NCBI GenBank assembly: GCA_900175165.2 | Contig: FWWN02000193.1 | Coordinates: 1-64,000, forward strand | DNA from: Rhizomucor pusillus | Taxonomy: Eukaryota; Mucoromycota; Mucoromycetes; Mucorales; Lichtheimiaceae | Length of the DNA: 64,000 bases | Reading direction: 5' to 3' | Part shown: positions 12,228-24,100 of the stretch, piece after piece | How the letters are laid out: each line of letters starts with the position of its first letter | How positions within the stretch are numbered: the first letter of the stretch is position 1 | The notes under the pieces: generated by a model | What the model saw: the letters and a program-made list of their open reading frames with translations, nothing else | Databases searched by the model: none | Told to the model about the DNA's origin: nothing | Program-made: the position numbers and the translations under genes

Positions 12228-12569
12228 CAAAAAACGAACATATACCCTCACTATCACCTTTGTACCCTTCTATCACGTTCTTTCTCTCTCGCTCTCTCTT
12301 CGTTTTTTTTTTTATTTTTTTTTAAATCTGCGCTCTGCGGCGGTGCATTTCACTCCATTCAACTCTTCTGTGCATGTATCCAATTAAAATATGCTTGATC
12401 AAATGTGCAATGTCTGTTTATCTATTATGAAGAGTAGGTCTGCAACCTAGGTTTAGGTATTGCTAAACTAGATACACTGATGGATGGTTGCCACGAGTTT
12501 TACCGCTGGCAGGTTGACAACCGGCAGGTTTTTATTATCGCTGCTATTGTCATTCTTGTCTTAAGGACG

Positions 12570-14270
12570 TTATACTTTTTTCTTCTTCTTTACTTGCTGA
12601 GATTTGAGAATCGGACGATCTGCATCAATTTCATCTGCATGTACCATTTTACGTTTGCGTTCGGCATCGTGCTCTCTTTTCGACCTGCACGTACAGATAT
12701 ACTTGTCAGCCAACTGGCACTCATCCGGCATGTAAAAAAGCCATACTTGTCTTCTTTCGATATGTGGTTACGAATTTCGGGATAGGTTGGGAGTAACGAT
12801 GGATCTTGGGCTATATGTAAAATGTGTTTGGTTGATAAATTCAAGCATATCGACCTTTCTTCTCAGGATTTTACCTCTGGGAGATTCTGTAAAGTATGGA
12901 TGTGACAATGCTTGCTTAACTGTAAGCCGTGCTTTCGGATTATAGGTGAGAAGACCCGCTAAAAGGTTCTTGGTATTTTCGCTGTAACGCGGGAATACTT
13001 GTGAAATATTATTGTACCTAGAAAACCAGTTTTAGTATTCTTGCCTTTTATTTAGGCTGCAGAGGTTTGAACAACGATAAACTTACTCTTCCTTTGGGAG
13101 CACAAGGGTTCTTGCCAGTGGAAGATTCTTGAATCCAGGCCATATCTTTTCATTTGGAGTGCCAAGCAATTTGACAATAAGATCCAGCTGGTCCTGCTCG
13201 GTATTGCCGGGTAACAATGGACGGTGCTGCAGAAATTCTCCAAATATACATCCTGCAGACCTATGCGACGAGTTAATCATTCCTGTCTGTTGCTCCGAAA
13301 ACGAGAATGTTATACTTGCCATAGATCCACTGCATATGTATAGTTTGGTTCACCAAACAACAGTTCCGGAGATCGGTACCAAAGTGTAACCACATTCGGT
13401 GTCATTGCTTTTTGAGGCAGACCGATTGTCCGTGCCAGACCGAAATCAGCTGCGAGATATATTATTCAGTATTTTTTTTGATCCATTCAACGAATGTTAT
13501 ATTTCTTTACCAATTTTTAACAGTCCCGTAGATGTAAGTAACAAGTTGGACATTTTCAGATCTCTGCCAGAACGATATTTGTGTAAATTCCTTCTTCAAG
13601 CAACAATGGGCTACCTTGTTCTTTTACCTGTGAATGATGGAGTGGTTGTGGCAATATTCCAATCCTTGCAAAAGCTGAAGCATCAAACATTTGACTAGAA
13701 TGTCTGTGATCAGTGCATGATTATCATCACTGTATATATCCGCACTTCATACTTTCAGATGGAGTGTAGGGAGTGGGTACCATGTCCAGCAAAGTACCCA
13801 GATCCTGTTCACAGTACTCCATGACCAAGAAGATCGATTCCAGCTTAGGACCCACCGCCACATCGGTCACGTTGACAATGTTCTTGTGCCGCATGCGTTT
13901 CAATATGCTAATTTCACGCAGACTCGATATAGGCATGCCATCCATTTCGCGCTCCATACGGATCTTTTTGAGCGCAACAATTTCGTTCGTTTTCGTATCT
14001 TTCACCCTGCTGCAACGCCTTTTGTTCAGCATTCTTGATTGCAGGTTGGCTTCTGATTTTACGAAAAACATACTAGACGACACCGTATGTGCCTTCACCG
14101 ACACGATTCAGTTTTTGAAAATCGTCTACGTCCCGACAATCACCGTAGAACGGAACATCGTCGTATTCAATGCATTGATTACAGACTGTATATAGCTTAG
14201 TTCTTTGTACGGATTCTCTGTCGTCGTTGTCTCCCATTGCATTTCCCTGGTTGCCCTCTGGAAAATGCAA
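12570..14270 (-). CDS. CDK10: CDK10 (PISSLRE) cyclin-dependent kinase
   Basis: This is a short-intron kinase gene. The N-terminal lobe shows [17 protein letters not shown] (glycine loop), [13 protein letters not shown] (catalytic Lys) and [11 protein letters not shown], the PISSLRE helix that names CDK10. The catalytic part has [33 protein letters not shown] and [16 protein letters not shown] (T-loop Thr, APE equivalent), then [13 protein letters not shown] and [13 protein letters not shown]. These are CDK10-type rather than CDK11- or CDK9-type residues. In animals CDK10 pairs with cyclin M; the fungal partner is unknown. The start is either the ATG at 14268-14270 or that at 14234-14236 (MGDNDD). 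The 3' end is uncertain: reading straight through stops at 12768, whereas splicing a last intron reaches a highly basic end (QQVKKKKKV) at 12570. MED16 ends only about 55 bp upstream on the same strand. Confidence 0.87.
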
Positions 14271-14324
14271 TCAAGCAAAATGAATTTCTCCTCCTCTCTA
14301 AAAACCCCGCTCAGTCTCTCTTTA

Positions 14325-17300
14325 TTAAGTGAAAAGGCCACCGCAGATACATCGTCTTCCTAAACTCTGATACCACAGTGCGTGCACAGATGGATCCGAT
14401 TCGTCCAAGGCTACGCTAGGTGGTAAGGAAAGCTGATGGCAGCGCACACAGCTGCGAACATGCTTTGCATTTGGAGGTATCCATCTTTTCCTCAACACAT
14501 CTATGCGTTGCTCCTTGTCCTGCTCTAGGTATATGACGGGCTGCGCACAAGTTTCAGCAAAATCAGCAGTGATTTTCCGTAATTGCACCAGTTCAGACTT
14601 TGGCAACCGCGATTTGAGTAAAAGCATCCATTCTTTCGCTACATAGAAATCCAGCGTGTATCAGCTATCCAGGGTCCAGCCATTTTGCAAGCGCTTACCT
14701 ATATCATCTTGCCCTTCTCCTTGTGCTTTCTCTTCGTTTTTAGTATCCATGTCGTCTATTGCTTTGAGAAAAGACAGTACGTTCTCTATGGAGACAGGTT
14801 CGTTTTGTAAAATATTGGATGCGTATCTGCGGAGGAGTTGTGCTGTCTCCGGTCGTCGTTGCAGCTCATAAGATGAAGATGATGTGAATTGGATAAAATG
14901 CTTAATGATGACGAGAGTCTTGTATAGAGCAATGCGTGAGGGGCCGTGGAGTAATAATACAGCATGTACCGGACGGGCTGTAATATCTGCCAGGGCTATG
15001 TATAACTCCGTTAGATACGTTTATGTCAAGTAGTGCCAGATCATCACTTGCCAGAATTCTTTGGATGCTTGCAATTAAAAAGCATGAACCATTTAGAGAG
15101 TATCCATCGTACAAAGTCCAAAGTCCACGTTGTCAGCGAAACAAGAGACCATAAACTGTCTGCATAAAAGCAGTCTAAGTATTCTGCTTGGCGGAATAAT
15201 TGCCGACTTTCAATTTACCTGGATCAAATTCGAGGGGTGTCTCGGTTTTATCGGTGCCTTCTACAAAAGCTTATTGTCAATGCCATCAAATACATCTCAC
15301 GCGATCAGAACCTTACCTAACACTTGCGTAACAGTAGAGTAATCGCTCGTGCAACTGCCAAGAAAACATTCAAGTATGATTGGCAATTGTATTGCTCTGG
15401 CAAAGTTGGTGTATTGGATCGATCGCTCAGGCAATCGACTGAATAGCAAGCCAATAAACAATTTAGAATAGTAACACCACGTCAGCTTCATGATGATGAA
15501 AACTTACTCTAATAAGCCAAGTGCAAGGCCGTATGCATATCCTCGCTGAGGAGAATTCCATTCACGTAAAACGGAAACAGCAGCCTTAATGTCGGCTTGG
15601 AATGGAGTGACGCTCAGACTTTCCACTCGTCCTTGACTGCAAAATACTTGATACGCAGTTATTGCCCGGTTAATGACATCTTCAGCAATGCCTAACAAAG
15701 CACCGTTGGTTTGCAGCTAGATTTGTAGAAGCCGCAGCTGCGAAATTATACCTTTGTTGCCAGTAGCCACTTCTAAACGAACAAGTTCTGACAGCAGATC
15801 TGCATCTTCGAGTTGATTCAGAAGCGATAACTTTATCATTTTCTCCAAAAGTGATATCTCAGTATCAGCTTCATTCGGTTTCGGATCGCTCGTCGTACGC
15901 GCGACACCATATTTGCTTGATGAGTACAAACACAAAGCATGCGTCTCGTTGGGTGATAAAGCTATGTCCACCACAGCATCTGGCCGCCCATCAGCGTAAG
16001 ATGAAGACGTCAAAATTTGCCAGAATGTATACGAAATAGAGCTATTCGTGTCATTCGTAGTCTTTGATAATCCAAACTCGTTGCTACCAGATTACATTAA
16101 TGCTTTTTGCATATCAAGTTTCACGTAATACGACTCACCTTTCGCGGAATTCCATATGTACACTGCCGTTTGACAATCCAACGACAAGGCGACCATCCCG
16201 GCTACTTGTCAGACATGTAATGAAAGCCTCGTCTATTGAGAATCCTTCAGTGTAATGTAAGCTCTGCAACCAAAACTTTAGTCTTAATATCGTTTTCAAG
16301 CATCTGTAAATACTTACTGCTCTGGAATTAGAGAGATCTGTTTGTCCTTCAAGTGACCATTTTGCCAAAAAGCTATTAAATTGTTTTTCCTCTAAGTGTT
16401 CAAAAAAGCCATCAGTATATCTCGTTTTGTATGGCCACGGAGGAAAGAAGGAGTGCTTACCTTCGGAAGAGCTTAAGCCAATTGCAAGAACGATTTTGGA
16501 TTTCCTCTGCAGAATATGCACTTGAGACACTCGTCTGCTGGAACCAACAGACAATCCGGCACTTTTCAACAGGGAAGGAGTCATTCTCAACTTTGCAATT
16601 TCCTGGCAGACTACACCTGGATGCTCGCAATAAGTTAATAGATGGTACTAGATAAAATCGCGTGCAGATACGCTTATCTACCTCCTCCCTCACGAGATCC
16701 ATGTGTAAACCGAATAGTGATTTTGTAAATATGTATAGTCTGCGATTGTGCATTCGCATAGTGTGCCGCAAGGTATACGTTTCCATCTGGTTTTTTTTTT
16801 CAAATTTAGACAGAGTACAGTAAAGTCAATGTATGTTTCAAACTTTACCTTTTCCAAGCAGGATAGAAGCATGCGATATGCGTTTCCAATCATCAATTCC
16901 CATTAACATCATGCCGTAGCATCCCGTATCAGCGCGCCGGTAGGCGGAACCACCTACCGCCGGCAGGGTCGTAGAAAACGTCGAAAAAATCTTGCCACCG
17001 CGCTGGTAGTAGACAGCTAGTTGACCTTGCACAGTGACAACGATGAATGATAGGACGCCGTACGGATTCCTTGGACCTTGTATATTCTCCTTCACAAACC
17101 GATCATCCGTTTCCGAGTATTCATACTATAAGATCAAGGTTGAATAAATCCCATCATCACCCCCAGCAATAGCAGGCTTTGGTTAGTTACTCGTCTGTCA
17201 TGATTCAGCCATAGAAATGCTGCAACGGGTTGACATAGATCAGTTGTGTATATTTGCGTCCACTCTTCAGCTGAGCTCTATAAAGCCCAATAAGTCTCTC

Positions 17301-17790
17301 GCTCCAGTCATTCGTTTACGGTCATCCTACTACTTACTCCAAGCTCCCATATTCCAATTCTACCAGTTTCATCGACTGTTGCAAGTGCCGTGCCGCGTTG
17401 GTTCCACTCCAGGTGAGTGATTGTTCGTCGAGCGTGAAGTTCCTGAGCCAACCGAAGTTGTGTTTTGCAGAGCGGTGCATGCTTTCCACTCAGATCAAGA
17501 CTGTAGTGATCCCCTGTAATAGCATGAATTCCAGGTGGATTAGGTTTAGGTGGAACGGTAACAACAACGCTGTGTGCTGATGACGCTAGATGCCGCGGTG
17601 CTTGTCTGTACAGTAGAGTTGACAATAAACAGGACTGCGGGTATCGACTAGCGGGACGTTTGGTCGTCGCTGCCGCTAGTGGCGATTCAGAATGTTGATC
17701 GACCCGTCGTCTTTTGTTTGGAGCGGCGTCGATCACCATTGTCATATCAGGTTCAAGTTCGGCAAGAGCGGGGGGAATAATCGGTTCCAT
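14325..17790 (-). CDS. MED16: Mediator tail subunit 16 (Med16/Sin4)
   Basis: This is a multi-exon gene. Exon 1 starts MEPIIPPALAELEPDM at 17790 and contains a basic patch (NKRRRVDQ) and TITHLEWNQRGTALATVDE followed by GRIGIWEL, a WD-repeat blade typical of the Med16 N-terminus. Later exons add further WD-like blades (YGVLSFIVVTVQGQLAVYY; CLTSSRDGRLVVGLSNGSVH) and an all-helical region. The last exon ends with HVRSCVRCHQLSLPPS and LWYQSLGRRCICGGLF, the Cys-rich C-terminal knuckle seen in Med16 (CxRC ... W ... CxCGG). Med16 anchors the Mediator tail module and transmits signals from activators. Sin4 of yeast is the same subunit. Divergence is typical, so individual exon borders are not certain. 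The stop at 14325-14327 lies 55-90 bp ahead of the CDK10 start. Confidence 0.8.
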
Positions 17791-17895
17791 ACGCGTTTAT
17801 TATATTCATCGCCGCCAATTTTGCAGTCAGACTGCATTTTTGACCTTCCCTCACAACCCTCCCTGTTTTCCCTTGTCTTTTTTCTCTTCTCCAAC
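17791..17895. promoter_or_regulatory. Bidirectional promoter shared by MED16 and CHZ1
   Basis: Only 105 bp separate the MED16 ATG (minus strand) from the CHZ1 ATG (plus strand). The segment is T- and C-rich on the plus strand just before CHZ1 (CTTGTCTTTTTTCTCTTC), a common fungal start-site context. No TATA box is visible. Both products act on chromatin or transcription, so shared control is plausible but is inference. Confidence 0.5.
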
Positions 17896-18576
17896 ATGTC
17901 TGATCAACGAGCAAGATTGCAAGCACTAGCTGCCAAAAGACACAAGGACAAAGATCAGGAAGAATCTTCTCGTGCAAAGAAGCCAAAGACTTCGTCAGAG
18001 CAGTACGTTTAGGAGTTTATTCATGTTGTGCGCAGTAGAACGCTTGCAAGGTGTTTGACACGTAATCTTTCGTGTTTCCAGAGCGACCAAAAGGTCTAGC
18101 AAAAATAAGGATCCGTTCATAGTCGATGATGATGAGATTGAAGAGGAAGAAGAAGAATCCGACGAAGAGGAAGAGGAAGAGGAAGAGGAAGAAGAGGAGG
18201 AAGGTATGTGCAGCTATCTTGTTACACACACAATTTGATCTACGCGTCTAACGACATTGGGCCACAGATGAAGAAGCCCCCAGAAAGAAGAAATCAAGCA
18301 AGTCAAACGAGTCCAAGTCAAAACCCGCGAGAAAAGAGAAACGTAAGGATGACGATCAGGGTTCCGATGCCGAGGATAAAAGCGAAATTTCAGGTGAGAT
18401 ACAGCAGCTGGTCTATTTTAGGCACCTTGGATACTCAAAACAACTTGTTTGTGTGTTCAGAGGGCGAGCTCGAAGCGCTGGACACATCCAACATTATCGA
18501 AGGCGGCCGTCGTACGCGTGGCAGAAAGATCGATTTCAAGCAATTTGGTGCGGATCCAGAGGACGAAGAGGAGTAA
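17896..18576 (+). CDS. CHZ1: Chz1-like H2A.Z-H2B histone chaperone
   Basis: Four exons encode about 160 residues. The start is MSDQRARLQALAAKRHKD. Exon 2 is almost pure acid (a run of about 20 Glu with a few Asp and Ser) from a GAA/GAG trinucleotide tract at 18135-18205. The last exon has LDTSNIIEGGRRTRGRKIDF, which is the CHZ motif that clamps H2A.Z-H2B, and ends FGADPEDEEE. Chz1 carries H2A.Z-H2B to the SWR1 remodeller; HIRIP3 is the animal relative. Intron 1 uses a donor inside the CAG codon (GAGCA|GTACGT). The gene converges on the sirtuin gene with only 28 bp between stop codons, so the two 3' ends must overlap in transcription. Confidence 0.85.
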
Positions 18577-18604
18577 TGAAATCATATTACCCATCTTGTC
18601 TTTA

Positions 18605-20069
<1,465 letters not shown>

Positions 20070-20213
20070 GACAACACTGCTGCTTGCTCTCTTTCGTATG
20101 TGTCTTATCGAAAAGAGAAACCACGGGCCTGCCCTCTGATGAAATAATGCGTGACCCGACTTTTTTCAAGCGCCGCGCAAACAAAAGCAAAAGTTGTGAC
20201 TGTGATAATATGG

Positions 20214-20224
20214 ATATAAAAAGG
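20214..20224 (+). promoter_or_regulatory. TATA box of the RNase P RNA gene
   Basis: ATATAAAAAGG lies 37-47 bp upstream of the 5' strand of the predicted P1 helix. A TATA element at that distance suits RNA polymerase III genes with upstream promoters, allowing for a few leader bases in the following T-run. Confidence 0.45.
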
Positions 20225-20260
20225 CGTCAGACTGCGGAATTTCTTTTTTTTCTTTTCTTT

Positions 20261-20556
20261 GGAGGCAACTTGCTTATGCTTTACGGGTAAACACACGAAA
20301 AGACTTGTTCTTTATATGCAGCCCGTGGGAAAGTCCGAGAAAAGCCGTAATGCTCTTGCTGGGCAACTCGTGAAAACGGGTGTAGGGTACCAGAAACCAC
20401 TGTTCTGTGTGTACCGCTTGACCGACGATGGTTTCCATACCTAGGGAGGTGCCTCAGGACATTGAAAGCGCCCTACTGGTGTTTAGGCTATGCAGTGCAA
20501 TGCATAAGGCCGGTATAACCGGTAACTCAATTCGGATTACACTAGTTGCCTTCCAC
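20261..20556 (+). ncRNA. RNase P RNA (RPR1-like)
   Basis: The plus strand carries the conserved blocks of eukaryotic RNase P RNA in order. CR-I is GTGGGAAAGTCCGAG at 20325-20339. CR-IV is AGTGCAAT near 20491-20498. CR-V is AACTCAATTCGGATTAC at 20524-20540, closely matching the block near the human RNase P RNA 3' end. The ends pair as P1: GGAGGCAACT (20261-20270) with AGTTGCCTTCC (20544-20554), ten pairs with one bulge. TCCGA of CR-I also pairs with TCGGA of CR-V, the expected P4 helix. RNase P removes tRNA 5' leaders. No coding frame runs through here. RNase MRP RNA is a possible alternative but its 3' block differs. End positions are estimates from P1. Confidence 0.8.
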
Positions 20557-21185
20557 TCCCCATAAAAAAGGAAAATGAATATATGGTAACGGCTTACGCG
20601 TCGTTTGCCTGAAGCTGCGGAGAGAGTCGTGAAGAGGAAAAAAAAATTTTGCTGCGTAGAATGTTGGTGTTGTGCAAGTCAGGAACCAGACTGACAGCTG
20701 CTGGTAACAGAAGAGCCGAATAGAAGGCTAAGGCGAGCCGAAAGATTGAAGAGTCAAAAGCTGCTCCTTTTTACTGTTCACATTGCACCTAATTTTTAAA
20801 AGATTTGTCGTCCCAAATGAGATCCACTAAAGAAATGTGAATGTGGTGCGGAAGATGAATCATTTCGTGGCTTTGAGCTGCTTTACGACGACGTATAAAA
20901 AAGGAGCTGTGCATCTGCAATTTTCTTTCAAACTTTTTTTTCCGTGCTTTTGAGAAGGCGTAGAGTACTGTCCAAACCAGTTCTACTTCGGTTATCAAGC
21001 ACAAGAGTGGCCTGGTTGTGTATCTGCCGTCTACAGCTTTTTGGTCTGTAGCTCGGTTCGTTTAACCAACCGAAATACTATCCATACCTTTAAAAAGACG
21101 AGAAAGAAAATGAAAATGAAAATAAAATGGATGAAGATGAGCTTTATTTACAAGTTGGGAAAACAGAAAGAGAGGGTGTGTATAT
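20557..21185. other. Gap between RNase P RNA and POL2 3' end
   Basis: No gene is supported. A second TATA-like run (GTATAAAAAAGG, about 20896) and several T-runs are present, but nothing downstream resembles U6, a tRNA or a C/D snoRNA. A small hairpin at about 21031-21051 (CTACAG...CTGTAG) is weak. POL2 converges from the right with its stop at 21186. Confidence 0.4.
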
Positions 21186-24100
21186 TTATCCTGATCTCGA
21201 CAGGATCCAGTTGACAAGATCTGACAAGAACGAGAAGCCTTGTTCCTTGGCAACCCTTTCTAGAACGCGCACCTTTCTTAAAATGTCGTTCCTGTCTTGC
21301 GTCGTGACAAATTCGCTGCCACAGCGGTTGCAATGCTTGAGCAAATTCTCACGCTTAATGTCACGGCAGCGAGGGCACTGCAGGTCTTGTACCTGGAACG
21401 AGATTGCCCAGTCCTGAACCAAGGAGATGAGAGTACCTTCAATGTGAGTTTTGTCGAATTCGACCTTGCAGGCCAAACAACGCCAAGTTTGTGGTATGCC
21501 ATTCACGGGTAGCAGAGACTCGTCTCGGCAGAAGTCCAGATCGTTCGCATAGTTACAGAAGGTGCAAAGGAGACCTGAAAGCTTGAATGTGTTGCAGGGA
21601 TTTTGGAACTTCGCTTCGTCGCTAAATTCACTTATTCCAGATACGGCGAGGAGCGCGTTGCTTTTCAGTACTCTCACTTGGTCCTCCAAAAGTGGGTCCA
21701 AATGCAGCACGTGGCAAATGGCCTTGACGCACTCCAAAGTTGGATTGGATAGTTGCAAGTGAGAACCAGATAGTTCGGGGAACTCGTAGCCTTCTTCTGT
21801 AGCTTGCTTTCGAGTAGCCTTGAGGATCCATCGTAAAAGATCTCCTTGTACGTCGTGTGATACATAGTTTCGGGTTTCTATCACTCGCCGCTCTATATTC
21901 TCCTCATCTTGATCCATTTGCGCTTGGTTGCGGATATCGCGAGGATGTTCGATCTTGAGGGAGCGTATCCTGCTTAGAAAGTTGGCAATTATCTTTTGGA
22001 ACGTAGGTTGCGTCGCTGGTGCAAGGTAGTTTTGGATATTCCAGTGCATGATAACTTCGGGTGTTGGAGTTGAAACGTCGGTCATCATCGTGTCTGGATT
22101 GGCAATAATGCCTCCATGGTTCATTTCGTCCATCCATATCAGGACATCCCAGCAGTACACGAGTCGCAACTCGAGTTCGTTGAATATCTGTTTGCTCTGT
22201 AAAGTTCGGAATAGGTATTCTTGGTATGGTTTGGCTGTCAACAAGGATTCCTTTGTAGTAGCGAGAATAACTTTGCGGAAATCAGCGTGAACAATGCTAG
22301 CTCCCAAGTCCTTGATTGCAGCGATCAACTTCATAAACACCTTCTTCATCATGCCGTGGACGACGCCATACAGACACGGGTCATACATGTTGGAGGAAGG
22401 ACTTTGAAGCCATCGATGCAATGCATCAACCATCATTGCTGCCGTAGGATTATTTTGCTTTGATTCTTGCATCCATTGCTGCACTGTATTGCGAAGCATC
22501 GTGAAAGTTTTTGCTGAAAGGGTACCATCCGCGAAACCGACTGATGTGTAGACCGCATTGTTGCTGTATTCATCCAGACTATGCAAGGAAGTATCAAACC
22601 CCATAATGCCAGTCGTGCCTTCCAGTTCGTTGATAGCCAATGCCTCTATGATACTGTTGAGGCAAAGCTTGTAGATTTCTATCTCAATGCAAACATTGTA
22701 ATATATAGATGCATTTGAGATTTGTGGGTGCTCAATGTCAGTGATAGCTGCCAGGTTTTCGTCCTCTTCTCTTCCGCCTAAATCTGGCTTATTGGCCTCT
22801 GACCACCAAAGGACCATATCGTTCTTCATCAACCGCCGAGCGAAGAGGATATCAGCCAGGAACAAATATGCATCGTCAGGAATATTACAAATAGGGACGT
22901 TTGCGTAGCGTGCTTGTCGAACTTTTTCATCAATCCAAGTACCCAGGGTAAGATACGAATGGATGGAGCGGCGAGCAATTTGTTGCAGCCAGCCAAGCGC
23001 ATTCAACCCGCCGTCTGGAAGTCGAGGTGGTATTGTCATGTAAGGGAATTCATTAATAATTTTGGCATATTGTATGATTTGGCCGGGCTCGCTCGGAGAG
23101 CAGATGACGATCATAGTTGGCCCATGTTTTGCATCTTGGTATCGGCCTAGGGCTCTGTTCACGTGTCGCAGGGCCTCGCGCTCTGTTCCGTGATTGCTTA
23201 TTTGGAACTCGAGCTCTGGTTTCAATTCAACCGTCTGGCTAAAATTGTCTTGCGCCGTAAGCTCCTGATACAATGTCCTGTACAATGAACGCATATTTGG
23301 AAGCTGCTGGTTATCCCTGGGTCCTCCGACAATGAAGCACTCTGCTGTCTGTAAGGATGAACCCAATAGTGCAAAGAAGTGTCGGTTATCCAAGTAATCG
23401 TGATAAAGATAGATATAGTTGTAATCCTTTGGATTTGATAAGTAGCTGTTGGAGATGCCGAGCTTTGGTTCGAGATCCAAAAGGTTGAACTTGTCCTCCA
23501 GTCTGCTACGTCCAGCTTTCTCCTTGATCACGCTGCAGTGAGCTCCAAGCAGCAGCAAGGCGCGAACATCCAAAGGCACATGAGTTTCATAAACACTTTC
23601 AGTGGATGGGTGATTAAAGATACTTGACATCTTTCTGCATTCCTTTTGATAGTTTTCTTCAGACATGATGACCTCAAACAAGTTGTAGCAGGGGTAAGAT
23701 CGTGGCAGCGTACGAACACATTTAGAATAGTTGCAATTTGGACTTTCCTCCAGCAGTTGTGTAGGTTCATCTTCTCGGCAATTGAGGTAGAAAATACGTG
23801 GTACACTCAACTGTATAGATACCAGACGCTGTTGTATAGAGACCCACATGCGGTACTCGCCAGCTGTTTCTGTCTTGGTGATTTGTAGCACTTCCCAAGT
23901 ACTGGAAACGAGGGATCCGGTTTGTCTTCTAAAGAATCCACCAACGTCGCCTCGACTCAATCCTTGCGAACTGCGTCCGTTGGCTTCTCTTCGTTTGGCT
24001 CGAAGTAAACGTTGTCGCTTCCATTTCAACTTTTGATACGCTAACCATCCTTGATAATCTTCATACATGTCGGGCATTGTTTCTGGTAAATCTTCGTCTA

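Noticed and set aside
20557..20790. Possible second small RNA downstream of RNase P RNA, ending near a T-run at 20767
   Set aside because: No box C/D, H/ACA, tRNA or U6 features and no paired ends found.
21127..21417. Plus-strand 96-codon frame opposite the POL2 3' end
   Set aside because: It is the antisense shadow of the POL2 zinc-binding C-terminus.
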